This document shows, one piece after another, positions 11,785 through 22,118 of a DNA stretch of 38,072 bases. The DNA is from Spirogloea muscicola (taxonomy: Eukaryota; Streptophyta; Zygnematophyceae; Spirogloeales; Spirogloeaceae). The stretch is taken from positions 137,914 to 175,985 of the forward strand of contig WELB01000031.1 of assembly GCA_009602725.1 (NCBI GenBank), in the 5' to 3' direction. The notes beneath the pieces were generated by a model. It was not told where the DNA came from, ran no database searches, and saw only the letters and a list, made by a program, of their open reading frames with translations. The translations under genes were made by a program, and so were the position numbers. The first letter of the stretch is position 1, and each line of letters starts with the position of its first letter.

Positions 11785-11885
11785 GCGTCAGGCCCGACGG
11801 TCTGACGCGCGTCAGGCACGCTTGCCTGACGCAGCGTCAGGTCGGATGGAGACGGAACGGCCTGACACGCAGGAGGCTGACGTCG
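11785..11885. promoter_or_regulatory. Cluster of TGACG / CGTCA motifs
   Basis: Six TGACG motifs, counting both strands, occur within about 100 bases, several paired as CTGACGCGCGTCAGG-like dyads. TGACG is the core of plant TGA-type bZIP and CRE-like sites. The cluster sits about 600-700 bases upstream of the GH5 start. It also abuts the assembly scar at 11984, so its relation to the syntaxin gene on the other side is uncertain. Confidence 0.35.
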
Positions 11886-11982
11886 TCGTCGCGCTGCCGT
11901 CACTCCGGCTTGGCCTCGCCGCCGCTACTGCTAGGCCGGGCGGCTCTCGCGGCGGCGGCGGCGGCGGCGGTGGCGGCGGCGC

Positions 11983-11983
<1 letters not shown>

Positions 11984-12043
<60 letters not shown>

Positions 12044-12059
12044 NGTGCTCTTCCGATCT
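11984..12059. other. Assembly artefact: 60 A, one n, Illumina adapter
   Basis: A homopolymer of 60 A (11984-12043) is followed by one n (12044) and the 15-mer GTGCTCTTCCGATCT (12045-12059), the 3' end of a standard Illumina TruSeq adapter. This is residual adapter joined at a gap, not biology. The physical link between the GH5 and syntaxin genes is unproven. Confidence 0.95.
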
Positions 12060-12220
12060 TGAGAGAGCATGGCCTCGCGGCGGCCGCAGCCGCCGTCGCT
12101 CCCGCCGCTCCGCCGCAGCCCCTGTGGCGCCTGGCGCCGCCGACGCGGGCCGTCGAGCGCGCCGCGCTGACTGCGCCGCGAACCCCGCCCGCGGCTGAGC
12201 GGTCCCGGCGCCGCTGCACC

Positions 12221-14469
12221 ATGGCGACGAGAAACCGGACCACGGCGTTCCTGAAGGTGACGAGCCCCGCCGCCACGAGCAGCAGCCTTGACGGCAATCG
12301 CGGCGATCGGGGACGCGACGGCGGCCGCGCTTGCGTTTGCCACTGCTTGTGCCGTTTGGCTTAACGGGAGACCGAGCATCGCGCGTGCGCCAGTACCGGG
12401 AGGCGGTGAAGCAGAGCCGGCCGTTCATGGCCGCGTCGGGCGCCATGTCGGCTGTCGAGCTCGTGGACCTCAAGGACGCCTCGTCGCTGCTCCCGGGCAC
12501 GTCCCGCAGCGACGGGTACAAGAGCATCAGCACCACCGACGCCGACACCTTCAGGTGCACCATGGGCTCTCGTTGGAGCTAGCTACACTGCAGGCGGTAG
12601 TGACTTCGGCAGAACGAGAAGGCTAGCAGCCTTAGATGCTGCTGAGGGCTTTTGCCTGCCAATGCTGCTGACGAGTGGAGGAGCTGCTGCAGAGACTCAA
12701 GGAGCCCATATTGACGACCGCGTATGAGCCGCCTCTCCTAATGGCGGCGATGACCACTAATGGCCGCACCCGGTTGCTCGTGCTGCAGGGGTGCGCCGGG
12801 CGGCGTGGCGCAGACCCTACCGCCGGCGTGGGTGGACATCTCCGACGAGGTCGCGGCGGAGATGGCTCGCGTGCGCACCAAGATGGCGGAGCTCGCCAAG
12901 GCGCACGCTCGCGCGCTCATGCCGTCGTTCCTGGACGGCAAGACGCCGCAGGAGCACACCATCGAGGTGCTGACGCAGGAGATCACGCGCATGCTCAAGC
13001 GCTGCGAGCAGCTACTGCAGCGCCTCTCCCGAGGCAGCGGCCTCAAGGAGGACAGCAGCATACGCAAGAACGTCCAGGTATGGCATCATCGATTGACCTC
13101 GCCAGGGTAGTGACGCTGTCAGAGCCGACGATAAGAGCAAGGCAACGTGCGACGGGCACAGTTGGTGTTAATATGACCGATAACTCTCAGATGCAAGGCA
13201 GATGCAGGCATTGATTCTTTGCCGTTTCCATGAGCAGCGGTCCATGGCCACGGACCTGCAAGCACTCTCAATAGAATTCCGCAAGCAGCAGAAGACCTAC
13301 CTGCAGAAGCTACGGCGGCAGCAAGAGGTACCACTCTTATCTGCTCTGATTGCCGGCGATGATGATGAAGTACCCTTGACGGCTGACCAGAGGCGTAGCG
13401 ATGCCTGAACCTCCTCTAAAAGGAAAGGCAGCTTGTCAAGGTGCTCAGTCTTATGCTCACTGTGCCCTGATGATCTCACTAGGGGCCTTCGAGCGGCGGG
13501 CTCCTTGACATCCCGCCATCGAAGTCTGCCATGGACAACGGTCTGGCCGAAAACGTGCGAGTCCTCATTCACTGGAAGTCCTCAATGACAGTTCCTCACC
13601 CAGGAAGCAATGTGAAACAGTGTCAGAGCAACTTGCCACTGCCAGCAGCATGTTTGGCTGGTCAACAATGAGTAGGGTCGGTCCATGTACACTGTTTGCT
13701 TCTTATACGACCTGGTTATAGATGTAGGTGCGAACAGTAGGCACAACAGCTGCTCACATGTAGTTGGACATGACCTGCTTACTCGTCCACACATGTACAC
13801 GTTTCAGGGCTTCTCAGACAGGCAGCTTGAGAAGCTGAAGGAAACGGAGGCCATCAGCCAGGAGCGAGAAGCCGAGATTGTTCAGGTTGAATTTCTCAGT
13901 AGACATGTGCCTTGAGAGTGACTGCTAGCATGCCCAGCAACGGGCCCGAGCCATGCTTACCGGAATAATGAGACCTTTCAAACCTTTGAATTGCCTTCGC
14001 GGTGGTGTAGTGACTCTGACATGGCTCCTTGCCAGCGCAGATACTGGGTTCAGTAAACGACCTGGGCCAGATCATGCGGGACCTGTCGATCCTGGTGATT
14101 GACCAGGGCACAATTGTTGACCGCATTGATTACAATGTCCAGAATGTGGCGGTCACCGTGGAGAAAGGCCTCAAGCAGTTGAAGAAGGTATCACCTCCAC
14201 CTGCCAGTTTCATACTACTGAGCCATGAGAGTTATCAGACGTCGTGTACTCGGTAACAAGTCCTCTGTGAAGCATTTGCTGTGTGCTTGCATCAGCTCGT
14301 CCAAAGGGGGCGCAGCAGCTAGGCGCCACTGCTGATGGCCCCTTGGGTTGCACTGCAGGCGGAGTCAACGCAGAAGAAGGGCCGCATGGTGATGTGCATC
14401 ATGTTCCTCGCCGTCCTCTGCCTCATCATGCTTGTTGTCCTCACCATCAAGAAGCTCATCTTCGGCTGA
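12221..14469 (+). CDS. SYP4: Qa-SNARE syntaxin, SYP4 / Tlg2 / syntaxin-16 type
   Basis: This is a trans-Golgi network t-SNARE for vesicle fusion and plastid/vacuole traffic. The model is complete, with eight exons: 12221-12256, 12394-12554, 12789-13077, 13238-13327, 13483-13554, 13808-13885, 14041-14187 and 14359-14469. All are in phase and give 327 residues, the usual SYP41-43 size. It begins MATRNRTTAFLK|YREAVK, the typical SYP4 start. Then come PPAWVDISDEV and KMAELAKAHARALMPSF of the Habc domain, IRKNVQRSMATDLQ, and the linker exon ending MDNGLAEN|GFSDRQL. The SNARE motif holds SVNDLGQIMRDLSILVIDQG with the central zero-layer Gln region, TIVDRIDYNVQNV, then KGLKQLKK. A C-terminal anchor follows (MVMCIMFLAVLCLIMLVVLT), then KKLIFG and TGA. 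The donor after EIVQ (gttgaa) is weak but required by homology. The adapter scar lies about 160 bases upstream of the start, so the promoter may be incomplete. Confidence 0.96.
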
Positions 14470-15481
14470 TGGCGCTTGACGTCCCTGCGTTGTACGACGG
14501 CGTCCCCCTCTCTTGCCGTCTCTCCCTCCTCCGGCCCGCTTGCTGCAACCTTCAAGCAATGACGTCTCAGGCTCCAAACACTACATCGCATCATTTTCTT
14601 CTCTTGGCAGCGCTTTGCCGAGCTTCGCCTCCCAGCTGTGGTCCTCTCTATTGTTGTGTCTCCCTATAAAGCCAGCAGCAGCCCACATTCTTGGCATGCT
14701 GCATGATGATACAGCCCCTCGCAATTGTGATAAAGACCCTCGCCATTGTGGTCCAGTCCCTCGACCTGGTTGCAAGTATTCTGCCCATGTGGACCACGAA
14801 CTGACTGCTTGCGTGACTTGCTGCGCTGGTGCTAAACAAAGGTGGCCGCTAAATGCGCGGTCATCGCAGTGACTTCAGTCACCGACGCCGCCGTTCGCTG
14901 TCACTGCAGCTCTATAAGTGGAGCTGCTGCCAGTTCTTTTCCGGCAGCAGCTTGCAGAAAGAGCGGCAGAAATGACCTCAAACCTGAAGCAAGATTAAGG
15001 TCATATTGCTTCGTGTGACTCTCTCTACTTGGTGTTGTAAGCTCGGCTTTGCAAAGTGGTACTTGTCTGTGTCTGTCAGCAGCACTGGCTGCAAGGTCAA
15101 CCGTTGGCTACATTGTTGAAGGAGAACTCTTCCAGTAGAGGGTGTGATTGGCCAGCCCAGAAAGAAAAAAGAACGAAGTCTGATTGATGAGCGCTGGCCG
15201 GACCTAGTACAATCTCTGGGCTGGCCTCTCATGGCCATTGCCGTCAATCAGAAGAGCTGTCTGTGTTGGGGCTTGCATTGGTGATACCAGCGGCCATGTG
15301 AACGCTCACTGGTCAGCCGTCAGTCCTCACAAACATGGGCGCTCAGCTGGACAAGCTGCACCGCCGCTGCCGCTGCCACCACTGCCGTCGCTGCCGCCGC
15401 TGCTGCCGCCGCCGGCAGGCGGCCTTGCAGTGAGAGCCGCCTTGAGGCAGACGGCTGTGAGGGGGATTGCGCGTCGACGCC
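14470..15481. other. Intergenic between syntaxin and DUF1997 genes
   Basis: No gene is supported. The left part should hold the syntaxin 3' untranslated region and the right part the DUF1997 promoter. It contains the inverted repeat listed next and a GC-rich, CCG-bearing stretch from about 15355 that leads into the start codon. Confidence 0.5.
15150..15226. repeat. 12-bp inverted repeat of the dispersed hairpin motif
   Basis: GGCCAGCCCAGA at 15150-15161 is perfectly inverted as TCTGGGCTGGCC at 15215-15226, with 53 bases between. Both arms match the core of the hairpin motif dispersed in the 31.5-37 kb block. This looks like a head-to-head pair of the element's ends about 260 bases upstream of the DUF1997 start. 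Confidence 0.65.
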
Positions 15482-17419
15482 ATGGCCGTCGCTGTGGCGG
15501 GCTGCGCAGCGGCAGCAGCAGCGGCGGCGGCGGCCTTGGCCGTGGGCTCGCGGCACGGCTTGCCGCCGCCGCCGCCGCCGCCACCGCCGCGACGTGGGCG
15601 GCGGCCGCGCGGCAGCGGCGTCCGCGCGCGCGCCGCGGCGGACCCGGAGGCGCCGGCGGTGGCGGCGTCGCGCCGTGCGGCGTTCAGCGCGCAGCGGCGG
15701 GAGGAGCTCGAGCTGGAGGAGCGGCAGAAGCCCCTGGGCAAGGCCTGCGTCCTTAATTCTCCATTATACCAATCTTCCCTGGCTACCTCCTTCATGATCC
15801 CACCATCGTGGCAGACCTTCGCTCATGCCGTGGTGCAGCGATAGGCAGTACTGAGAGCGACACTGTGACCACGACGTCATCAGCGCCACTCTCTGGGCCT
15901 GCTACTGAAGGCCTCATGAGGAGCCCAGTACCGCAGATGTTTCTGGAAGCTCGCTGCCATTCTTGGGTTGACCTGGGCGATGAGCTGAGACCGAGGCTGT
16001 TCTGACGGTCATCGCTTTTACGTACACAGCTGAGTACATGAGCCTGCCGGCGAGCCAGTACTCCGTGCTCGACGCGGAGCGCATCGAGCGCATCGACGAG
16101 AGCTCGTTCAAGTGCTATGTGCACCGACTGAAGTTCTTTGCCTTCGAGGTCTGCCCCGTGTTGCTCGTGCGCGTCGAGGAGCGCCCCAACGGCTGCTGCA
16201 TCCGCCTCCTCTCGTGCACGGTAATTGCGCCACTGATCGACCAATTAACTGACCCTGACTGTGATATTGTGTTCTCAACATAGTTAGCAGATTTTGCCTT
16301 CTCTGAGTATGTACTTTATGCTTTCCAGATAAAAGGTCTTCACTGAAGTCCTGTATATCCTCAGCTCTGGCTCAGCACAGGCATCTCTGTAGGACCGTTT
16401 GCTACGTGCAAGCTTGATTGCTTGAAAATTGACCCGCCGTAGGGGGTTGCGACTTGTTTTGCACTGCTGATGCTTGCTGTGTGCCTTTGGCTTGCCAGCT
16501 CGAGGGATCGCCGATTGTGGTCGCCCAGAACCGCAAATTTGATGGTCAGTCCACAGGATTGTGTACCTCCTTCAATATCCAGTGTCCGCAGATACCCTCG
16601 TCAGGGAGCAGCAGCACTACATGCAATTATAGTCATTCGTACCTGCAAAGAGTATTACTTCTTCAGCTGGGCGGCCCGTGTGACGGCGAGCCTGGAGTGA
16701 TTGCAGCTGATGCTGCATATGCCATGCTGTGAGCAGCCTCTATGACAAACAACGTGTCATGGGATGTAAGCGAGGCCTCACCGTGCGGCCGACTGATCAT
16801 CTCCGACACCACCATTGCGGTGCACTGCTCTCCCCTTTCACATCATCACAAAGTGCACGCGTCCAGACACATTGAGAGACCCACGAAAAGCTGACATGTC
16901 AAACAATTGTGTACCACTCCACGTTGCTGCAACTGCAGGTGTCGCTGGAGATTCCAGCAGCATTTCGCGTGGTCCCGGTGGCTGGCATCGAGGCAACTGG
17001 CAACCGTGTGCTTGGCCAGCTCCTCCGCGTCATGCTTCCCCGCTTTCTCAAGCAGGCGCGCTCAGCTTCAGCCCCATCCCCTGATTGTGACAGTGTGGTC
17101 ATTGGATCCAAGTTTTGCCAACATCATCCTTGTCAGCATCTGAGCCGCTAATGACAGCGCAGCAGAAATTGGTTGTGATATATTAATGCTGGCATTGTAA
17201 GTTTTCCCTTGGCAAGGACCTTCCAGCCTCATCTGACTTTCTTCCAACCATGGTGTGACTGGGTGCTGTTTTATTTGTGGACCCGGACTCATGGACAACG
17301 CCGCCGCTGCAAACGATTCATTCCTTGCCTGCTTGTTGGTGCGGCAGCTCGCCAAGGATTACGAGGCATGGGCGTGTGGGGACAGCTCGCGCAAGCCCCT
17401 GGGCACTGGCGAGCTTTGA
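15482..17419 (+). CDS. DUF1997 family protein, probably plastid
   Basis: This is a protein of the DUF1997 family, found in cyanobacteria and plant chloroplasts. Its biochemical role is not established. Exons 15482-15737, 16030-16220, 16499-16544, 16737-16819, 16939-17055 and 17348-17419 join in phase to give 254 residues. The N terminus is Ala/Pro/Arg-rich like a transit peptide. The family core reads EYMSLPASQYSVLDAERIER, then FKCYVHRLKFFAFEVCPVLL, VRVEERPNGCCIRLLSC, LEGSPIVVAQNRKFDASMTN, VSLEIPAAFRVVPVAGIE, LLRVMLPRFLKQLAKDYEAW, and a terminal GDSSRKPLGTGEL and TGA. Two introns (15738-16029 and 17056-17347) need GC donors (gcaagg and gcgcgc) to keep the conserved sequence, while the other three use GT. 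Family membership is clear. Plastid location is inferred. Confidence 0.9.
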
Positions 17420-18191
17420 TAGCGGCTTTCTGCTGGCTTGTATTTCAAGGGAGTTGCTGCTACCCACATCATGGCGCGAAGCCTGTTGTTGGGAGCTCAG
17501 ATGCGATGTCCTCACTCCAGCGGGCAGTAGTCACAGTGAGGCCTGGCAGGCCAGGGTGGAGTTTCAAGCATTTATTGCTTATGCCTCAGGTCAAAGCAGG
17601 CATCTGGAGTAGCAATGGGATCCTCTAGTCCGCCAGATTGGAGCTAACAGCTTCATTCCTGTCCGTCACAAGCTCATTCCTTTCAAGACAGCAGTGCACA
17701 TTGGCACTGCCCTTGTGGACGAGCTCTGTGGACCCAAAAAATGCGTGTGCACAGGCTCAGACAACAACTAGTCCAGCAAAGGTCTCAAAGTGCTCTAGCT
17801 CATAAGCAGTCCGCACAGAGACACTCTTATCTCAAGCCCAGCTTGCCCGCCTCTTCACATAGGGGGCGTGCTAGCACCGTCTGCCGAAGCATTGTGCTTG
17901 TCAATGTCTTTACTCTGAATAGCAAGACCCTGAAATTGCACATTGCAAGTCATGTTAGAGGACAGCCCAGATACAATTGACAGCTCACCCGTACTTCTGT
18001 AACGTCAGGCAGGTCAATCACAGCAGAAGCCCTATTCTTGTAATGTGCAGGCAGCGAGGCACTGCAATGGCTGTCCTGGGCGAAGTTTGCAGGCAGCTAT
18101 CTTGGGAGGCAACTCACCTGGCCATCAAAAGGAATGTTGTCTTGTTCCTGGCGCAATGTGGGGTTGCATCATGAGGGCAGCCGAAGGAAGG
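17420..18191. other. Intergenic, convergent 3' flanks
   Basis: I see no gene here. It separates the convergent DUF1997 and EF-hand membrane protein genes. Short open frames show no family motif. Confidence 0.5.
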
Positions 18192-19356
18192 CTAATGTAG
18201 GCTCACACGGCTGATAGCGACAACCTTGTGGAAGTCTTCAAGGCTCAGCTGCAGGTGGCGAGCCCATGAAACATCAGGTGAAAGCAAACCACTGAGATAG
18301 ACCTTGGCCACTTCTGATCTTCGCTGGCTAGAATGAATGATGTGCAAGACACAACGACAGAACTCACTATGGAGCAACGATGCCTTGAGAGCATCTGCAA
18401 ATTGCGCTGCTTTTGAGTTGACCCAGCGTGGAGGTGCTGCCTGTCTGAGACCCACCTTCCCGCTGCCAGTGCCATCAAAAAAGTCGATCATGTCCTGCAC
18501 CTCGTCGTCACCCCAGCAGTAGTCGTGTGCCAATGCCACTCGGTCGATGTCGCGGGCGGAGATGCCGCCGCTCGCGCGCTCTGCGGCCGCCGCAATGCTG
18601 CAAAAGGTCAGGATCATGTAAAAGATCACCCGGGCCACCAGAAGCATTCCCAAATAAACAACAATCGTGTCCAGGGCCGGTCTGCCGGACCGTTGAAGCT
18701 GAAGAAGAGCGCTGCAACCTCGCCCTCCGTCAATGGGGCCACGGCGCGGCTGCCTGGTGCCGCCCTCCGCCGCTGCAAGCGTCACGTTTCTCAATAGCGG
18801 AGGCCTCATCAGACTAGGAACAGCAGCAGATTGGGAAGAAAGGGTCAGGCCACGACCCCCATTGCTGCAGCCGAGGCGCAACGAACAGGCAACAGCATTT
18901 AGTAACGAGCAGCATCACCTTGGCCCTGATGGGTGCACGAGCCGAAAGCCCGTCGGCACAGTCAGACGTCGCCTCCGGCGCATGGTGGGCCGGCATGGGA
19001 GGTGCCTGCGGCTGGAGCAGCGGCAGCTGTCCCGCAGCAGCAGTGCCAGGCGCAGAGAGCCCCGGCTGCGACGCGGCTGGGGGAGCAGCCGTGGTCGGCA
19101 GCGGCGACGGCAGCTGCGGCGCCCCCAGCGACAGCGCCAGGGCCTGCGGCAGAGGCAGAAGCTGAAGTGAATTGGTTCCAAGGCCAAGCGTTGACAGTAT
19201 TCCGCCAAGTGGCTAAGGCTTCGGTTTTTCATATCTACACACGGAGGTTCGAATCCCCGACATGCACGCAACCGGCAGGCCAGGCACCTGCTGCAGCGCG
19301 AGCTCCTCGTCGTCGTCGTCGCCGTCGACGGCGGCGGCGGCAACGGTGGCGGCCAT
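18192..19356 (-). CDS. Single-pass membrane protein with EF-hand-like loop
   Basis: I do not recognise a named family, but the gene model is clean. Four exons right to left (19288-19356, 18919-19161, 18456-18698, 18192-18248), all phase 0, give 203 residues. The N terminus is MAATVAAAAVDGDDDDEELA, Ala-rich then acidic. A Pro/Gln/Ala-rich linker of about 80 residues follows (PLPQALALSLGAPQLPSPLP). A strong hydrophobic helix reads DTIVVYLGMLLVARVIFYMI. Near the C terminus DMIDFF DGTGSGK|LSLEDF crosses the last splice junction and reads as a 12-residue EF-hand loop: Asp1, Ser5, Gly6, Leu8 and an Asp at position 12. Calcium binding is plausible, although position 3 is Thr and position 12 is Asp rather than Glu. 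The end is VVAISRVSLH and TAG. The start codon is 34 bases from the 860-n gap, so its promoter is unsequenced. A role in calcium-responsive membrane signalling is only an inference. Confidence 0.7.
19185..19265 (+). other. tRNA-like remnant in an intron, opposite strand
   Basis: Within intron 1 of the EF-hand gene, on the other strand, lies a good tRNA D-arm (GCCAAGTGGCTAAGGC, 3 pairs, A14, G18G19, A21). It is followed by a TTTTCAT anticodon-like loop and a perfect B-box GGTTCGAATCC. The anticodon stem has a mismatch, the T-stem has two mismatches, and I cannot form an acceptor stem. It looks like a decayed tRNA or a tRNA-derived fragment, perhaps organellar. Confidence 0.3.
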
Positions 19357-19389
19357 GGCGGGGGACAGCCGCCGCCGCCGCCGCCGCCG

Positions 19390-20372
<983 letters not shown>

Positions 20373-20373
20373 C

Positions 20374-21519
20374 CACACCGGCGCACTCGCCGCGCTCGCC
20401 GCCGCGCCGGGCCTGGTCCTGGCGCTGCCCTGGTTCGTCGCCCTCTGGGCGCTGCGGGCCAGCGCCCGGGAGGCCCTTGCCGCGCTCGTCGCCGGTCTCG
20501 CCTACGTCTACGGCACGACGCTGGCCGCCGTCTACCTCAGCTTCAGCTTCGCGCAAGCGGCGTACGCAGTGGTCCTGTTCCACGCTGCCGCCGCCGGCGC
20601 AGCCCGTGCAGTCCGGCTCGTCGCCCGCGCCCCGCAGCACGGCGCGTCGCTGGTCATGCTGGCCGACAGCCTGCCGGACGGCGCAGCTGCGGCCGTGAGC
20701 GCCGGCGTGCATGCCATCGGGCTCCTGTCCGGTGCCACGCTGGCCCTCTCGTCCGTCAATGGCAGCCTCCTGGCTGCCAAGGTGGCTGCCGCCTGGGGCG
20801 CGCCGCCGTGGCTGGCCGCCATGCTGCCGGTCGCTGCGGTCTTCCTGCTGGTTGCCGCAGAGGTCCATGGCGGCCTGCTGTCCTGCGGCCTCTGCGCTGC
20901 CGTTGGGCTTCCCTCCCGCCTCACCGCCGCGCTGGCAGCGTTCGCCGACCGCCTCGACGTGGCTCTCGGCCGCGTCGTACCCAGCCACACCCGCTCTGTG
21001 CGGTACAGCCTCCGGACCTGGCGGCGCGTGTACTATCGTGAGGCCGAGCCCGGCGGTGGATCGACCTCATGGCTGCTCCAGGCACTGCGGCGTATGCTTA
21101 CAGGCAAGGCCATGAGCACCAGGTGGGGCTCTTCACGGCAGGAAGTTGTCGGGGCAGATGCGGCCAACTCAGAGGACGATGATCCCACATGGTCGCTTGG
21201 GCCGGGCGGCGGCGACGGCACTGCCAGCAGCAGCAGCAGCTTGTCAGAGGGCCGTGGAGACGCCGCAGACGAGGACTTGACTGACGATGGTCAGGGCGGC
21301 GGAGAGAGCGGGCCGCCGTTGCCAGAGTGGGAGTGGCTGGCGGACGAGGGGTTGTCGCTCGGTGAGGCATTGGCGCTGCAGCGATGCCCAGTCTGCCTCT
21401 GCGCACGCTCGCGCATGGCTCTGGGCTGTGGTCACCAGGTGTGTCGCACGTGCGGAGCAGGCATCTCGCGCTGCCCACTCTGCCGCAGGGCTGTGTCATT
21501 CCGCCTCGAGCTCTTCTAA
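20374..21519 (+). CDS. Multi-pass membrane RING-finger protein, 5'-truncated
   Basis: Probably a membrane-anchored E3 ubiquitin ligase. The frame is open from the end of the T run for 381 codons with no visible intron. The first ~230 residues hold several hydrophobic Ala/Leu/Val-rich segments (GLVLALPWFVALWALR, LVAGLAYVYGTTLAAVYLSF, WLAAMLPVAAVFLLVAAEVH), then a basic stretch. An acidic, Ser/Gly-rich linker follows (about SEDDDPTWSLGPGGGDG to SLSEGRGDAADEDLTDDG). The C-terminal 50 residues form a RING of C3HC4 pattern: CPVCLCARSRMALGCGHQVC then RTCGAGISRCPLCRRAVSF. All eight zinc ligands are present, and the protein ends FRLELF and TAA. Ligase activity follows from the RING family and is not shown. 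The start and any upstream domain are lost in the gap, so size and topology are unknown. Confidence 0.82.
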   Translation, partial: HTGALAALAAAPGLVLALPWFVALWALRASAREALAALVAGLAYVYGTTLAAVYLSFSFAQAAYAVVLFHAAAAGAARAVRLVARAPQHGASLVMLADSLPDGAAAAVSAGVHAIGLLSGATLALSSVNGSLLAAKVAAAWGAPPWLAAMLPVAAVFLLVAAEVHGGLLSCGLCAAVGLPSRLTAALAAFADRLDVALGRVVPSHTRSVRYSLRTWRRVYYREAEPGGGSTSWLLQALRRMLTGKAMSTRWGSSRQEVVGADAANSEDDDPTWSLGPGGGDGTASSSSSLSEGRGDAADEDLTDDGQGGGESGPPLPEWEWLADEGLSLGEALALQRCPVCLCARSRMALGCGHQVCRTCGAGISRCPLCRRAVSFRLELF

Positions 21520-22118
21520 TGCTGCAGTGCTCTGCCTCGCGGCGTTAATGCTCTGAGTACTTAAGAAATACGAACTTGTACATATTGCTAATACCAGACA
21601 CCACGTCACACTTAAGTTTCATCAGATGCTCACACTGTGTTGTGAGCAGAGCCTCACAAAACGGCACCTTGAGTCTGGTGGCTAATCTTCCAGGAGATTT
21701 CAGGGTCAGGGTTGGCCAGCTCAGAAGGCAGGCCCATTTGACTCAGGGCAACTAAGGTAAGGTCGTTTGTCTAAACAGCGAAAGCAAGCTGAGGAAAGGT
21801 GGACTCGCACTTGCAGAGGCAGCCTCTGTGGAAGTGCCATCCTTTGCATATTGTGCACACTTGGATGCATATTGTACACACTGGGAGGCCCTAATGAAAT
21901 TCCAACTGACAATATTAACCATATATTAAGAAGACTTCCAATGGTGAAGAAAATAGAGGTTGAGGCATTCTCTTTGTACAAACGCACCACACTGTCCTGG
22001 AAGAGGAGGGAGGCGGGGGGTGGGGGCCTAATACCACGTCACGCGTATGTTCAGGAGCTCCACTTGAACTGTCTACAATACTAGCATCAATAGTCACAGA
22101 AACCGAAGGCCTGACCCG
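21520..22118. other. Intergenic, convergent 3' flanks
   Basis: No gene is supported between the RING gene and accA, which converge here. It contains a weak match to the dispersed hairpin core (TTGGCCAGCTCAGAAG near 21710) and a G-rich tract near 22005-22025. Confidence 0.5.

Larger units (their letters stand above)
11182..11983. other. GC-rich 5' flank of the GH5 gene
   Basis: No gene is supported. Long open frames on both strands (for example 11187-11735) are Arg/Pro/Ala-rich, as expected by chance in such GC-rich DNA. The stretch holds a CCG run (about 11440-11490), a G-box palindrome and a cluster of TGACG motifs, listed separately. It ends in a GGC run that passes straight into an artificial poly-A. 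Confidence 0.5.

Noticed and set aside
11187-12563. Several overlapping 160-250 codon frames on both strands
   Set aside because: Arg/Pro/Ala-rich shadows of GC-rich DNA, and some cross the poly-A/adapter scar. None shows a family motif.
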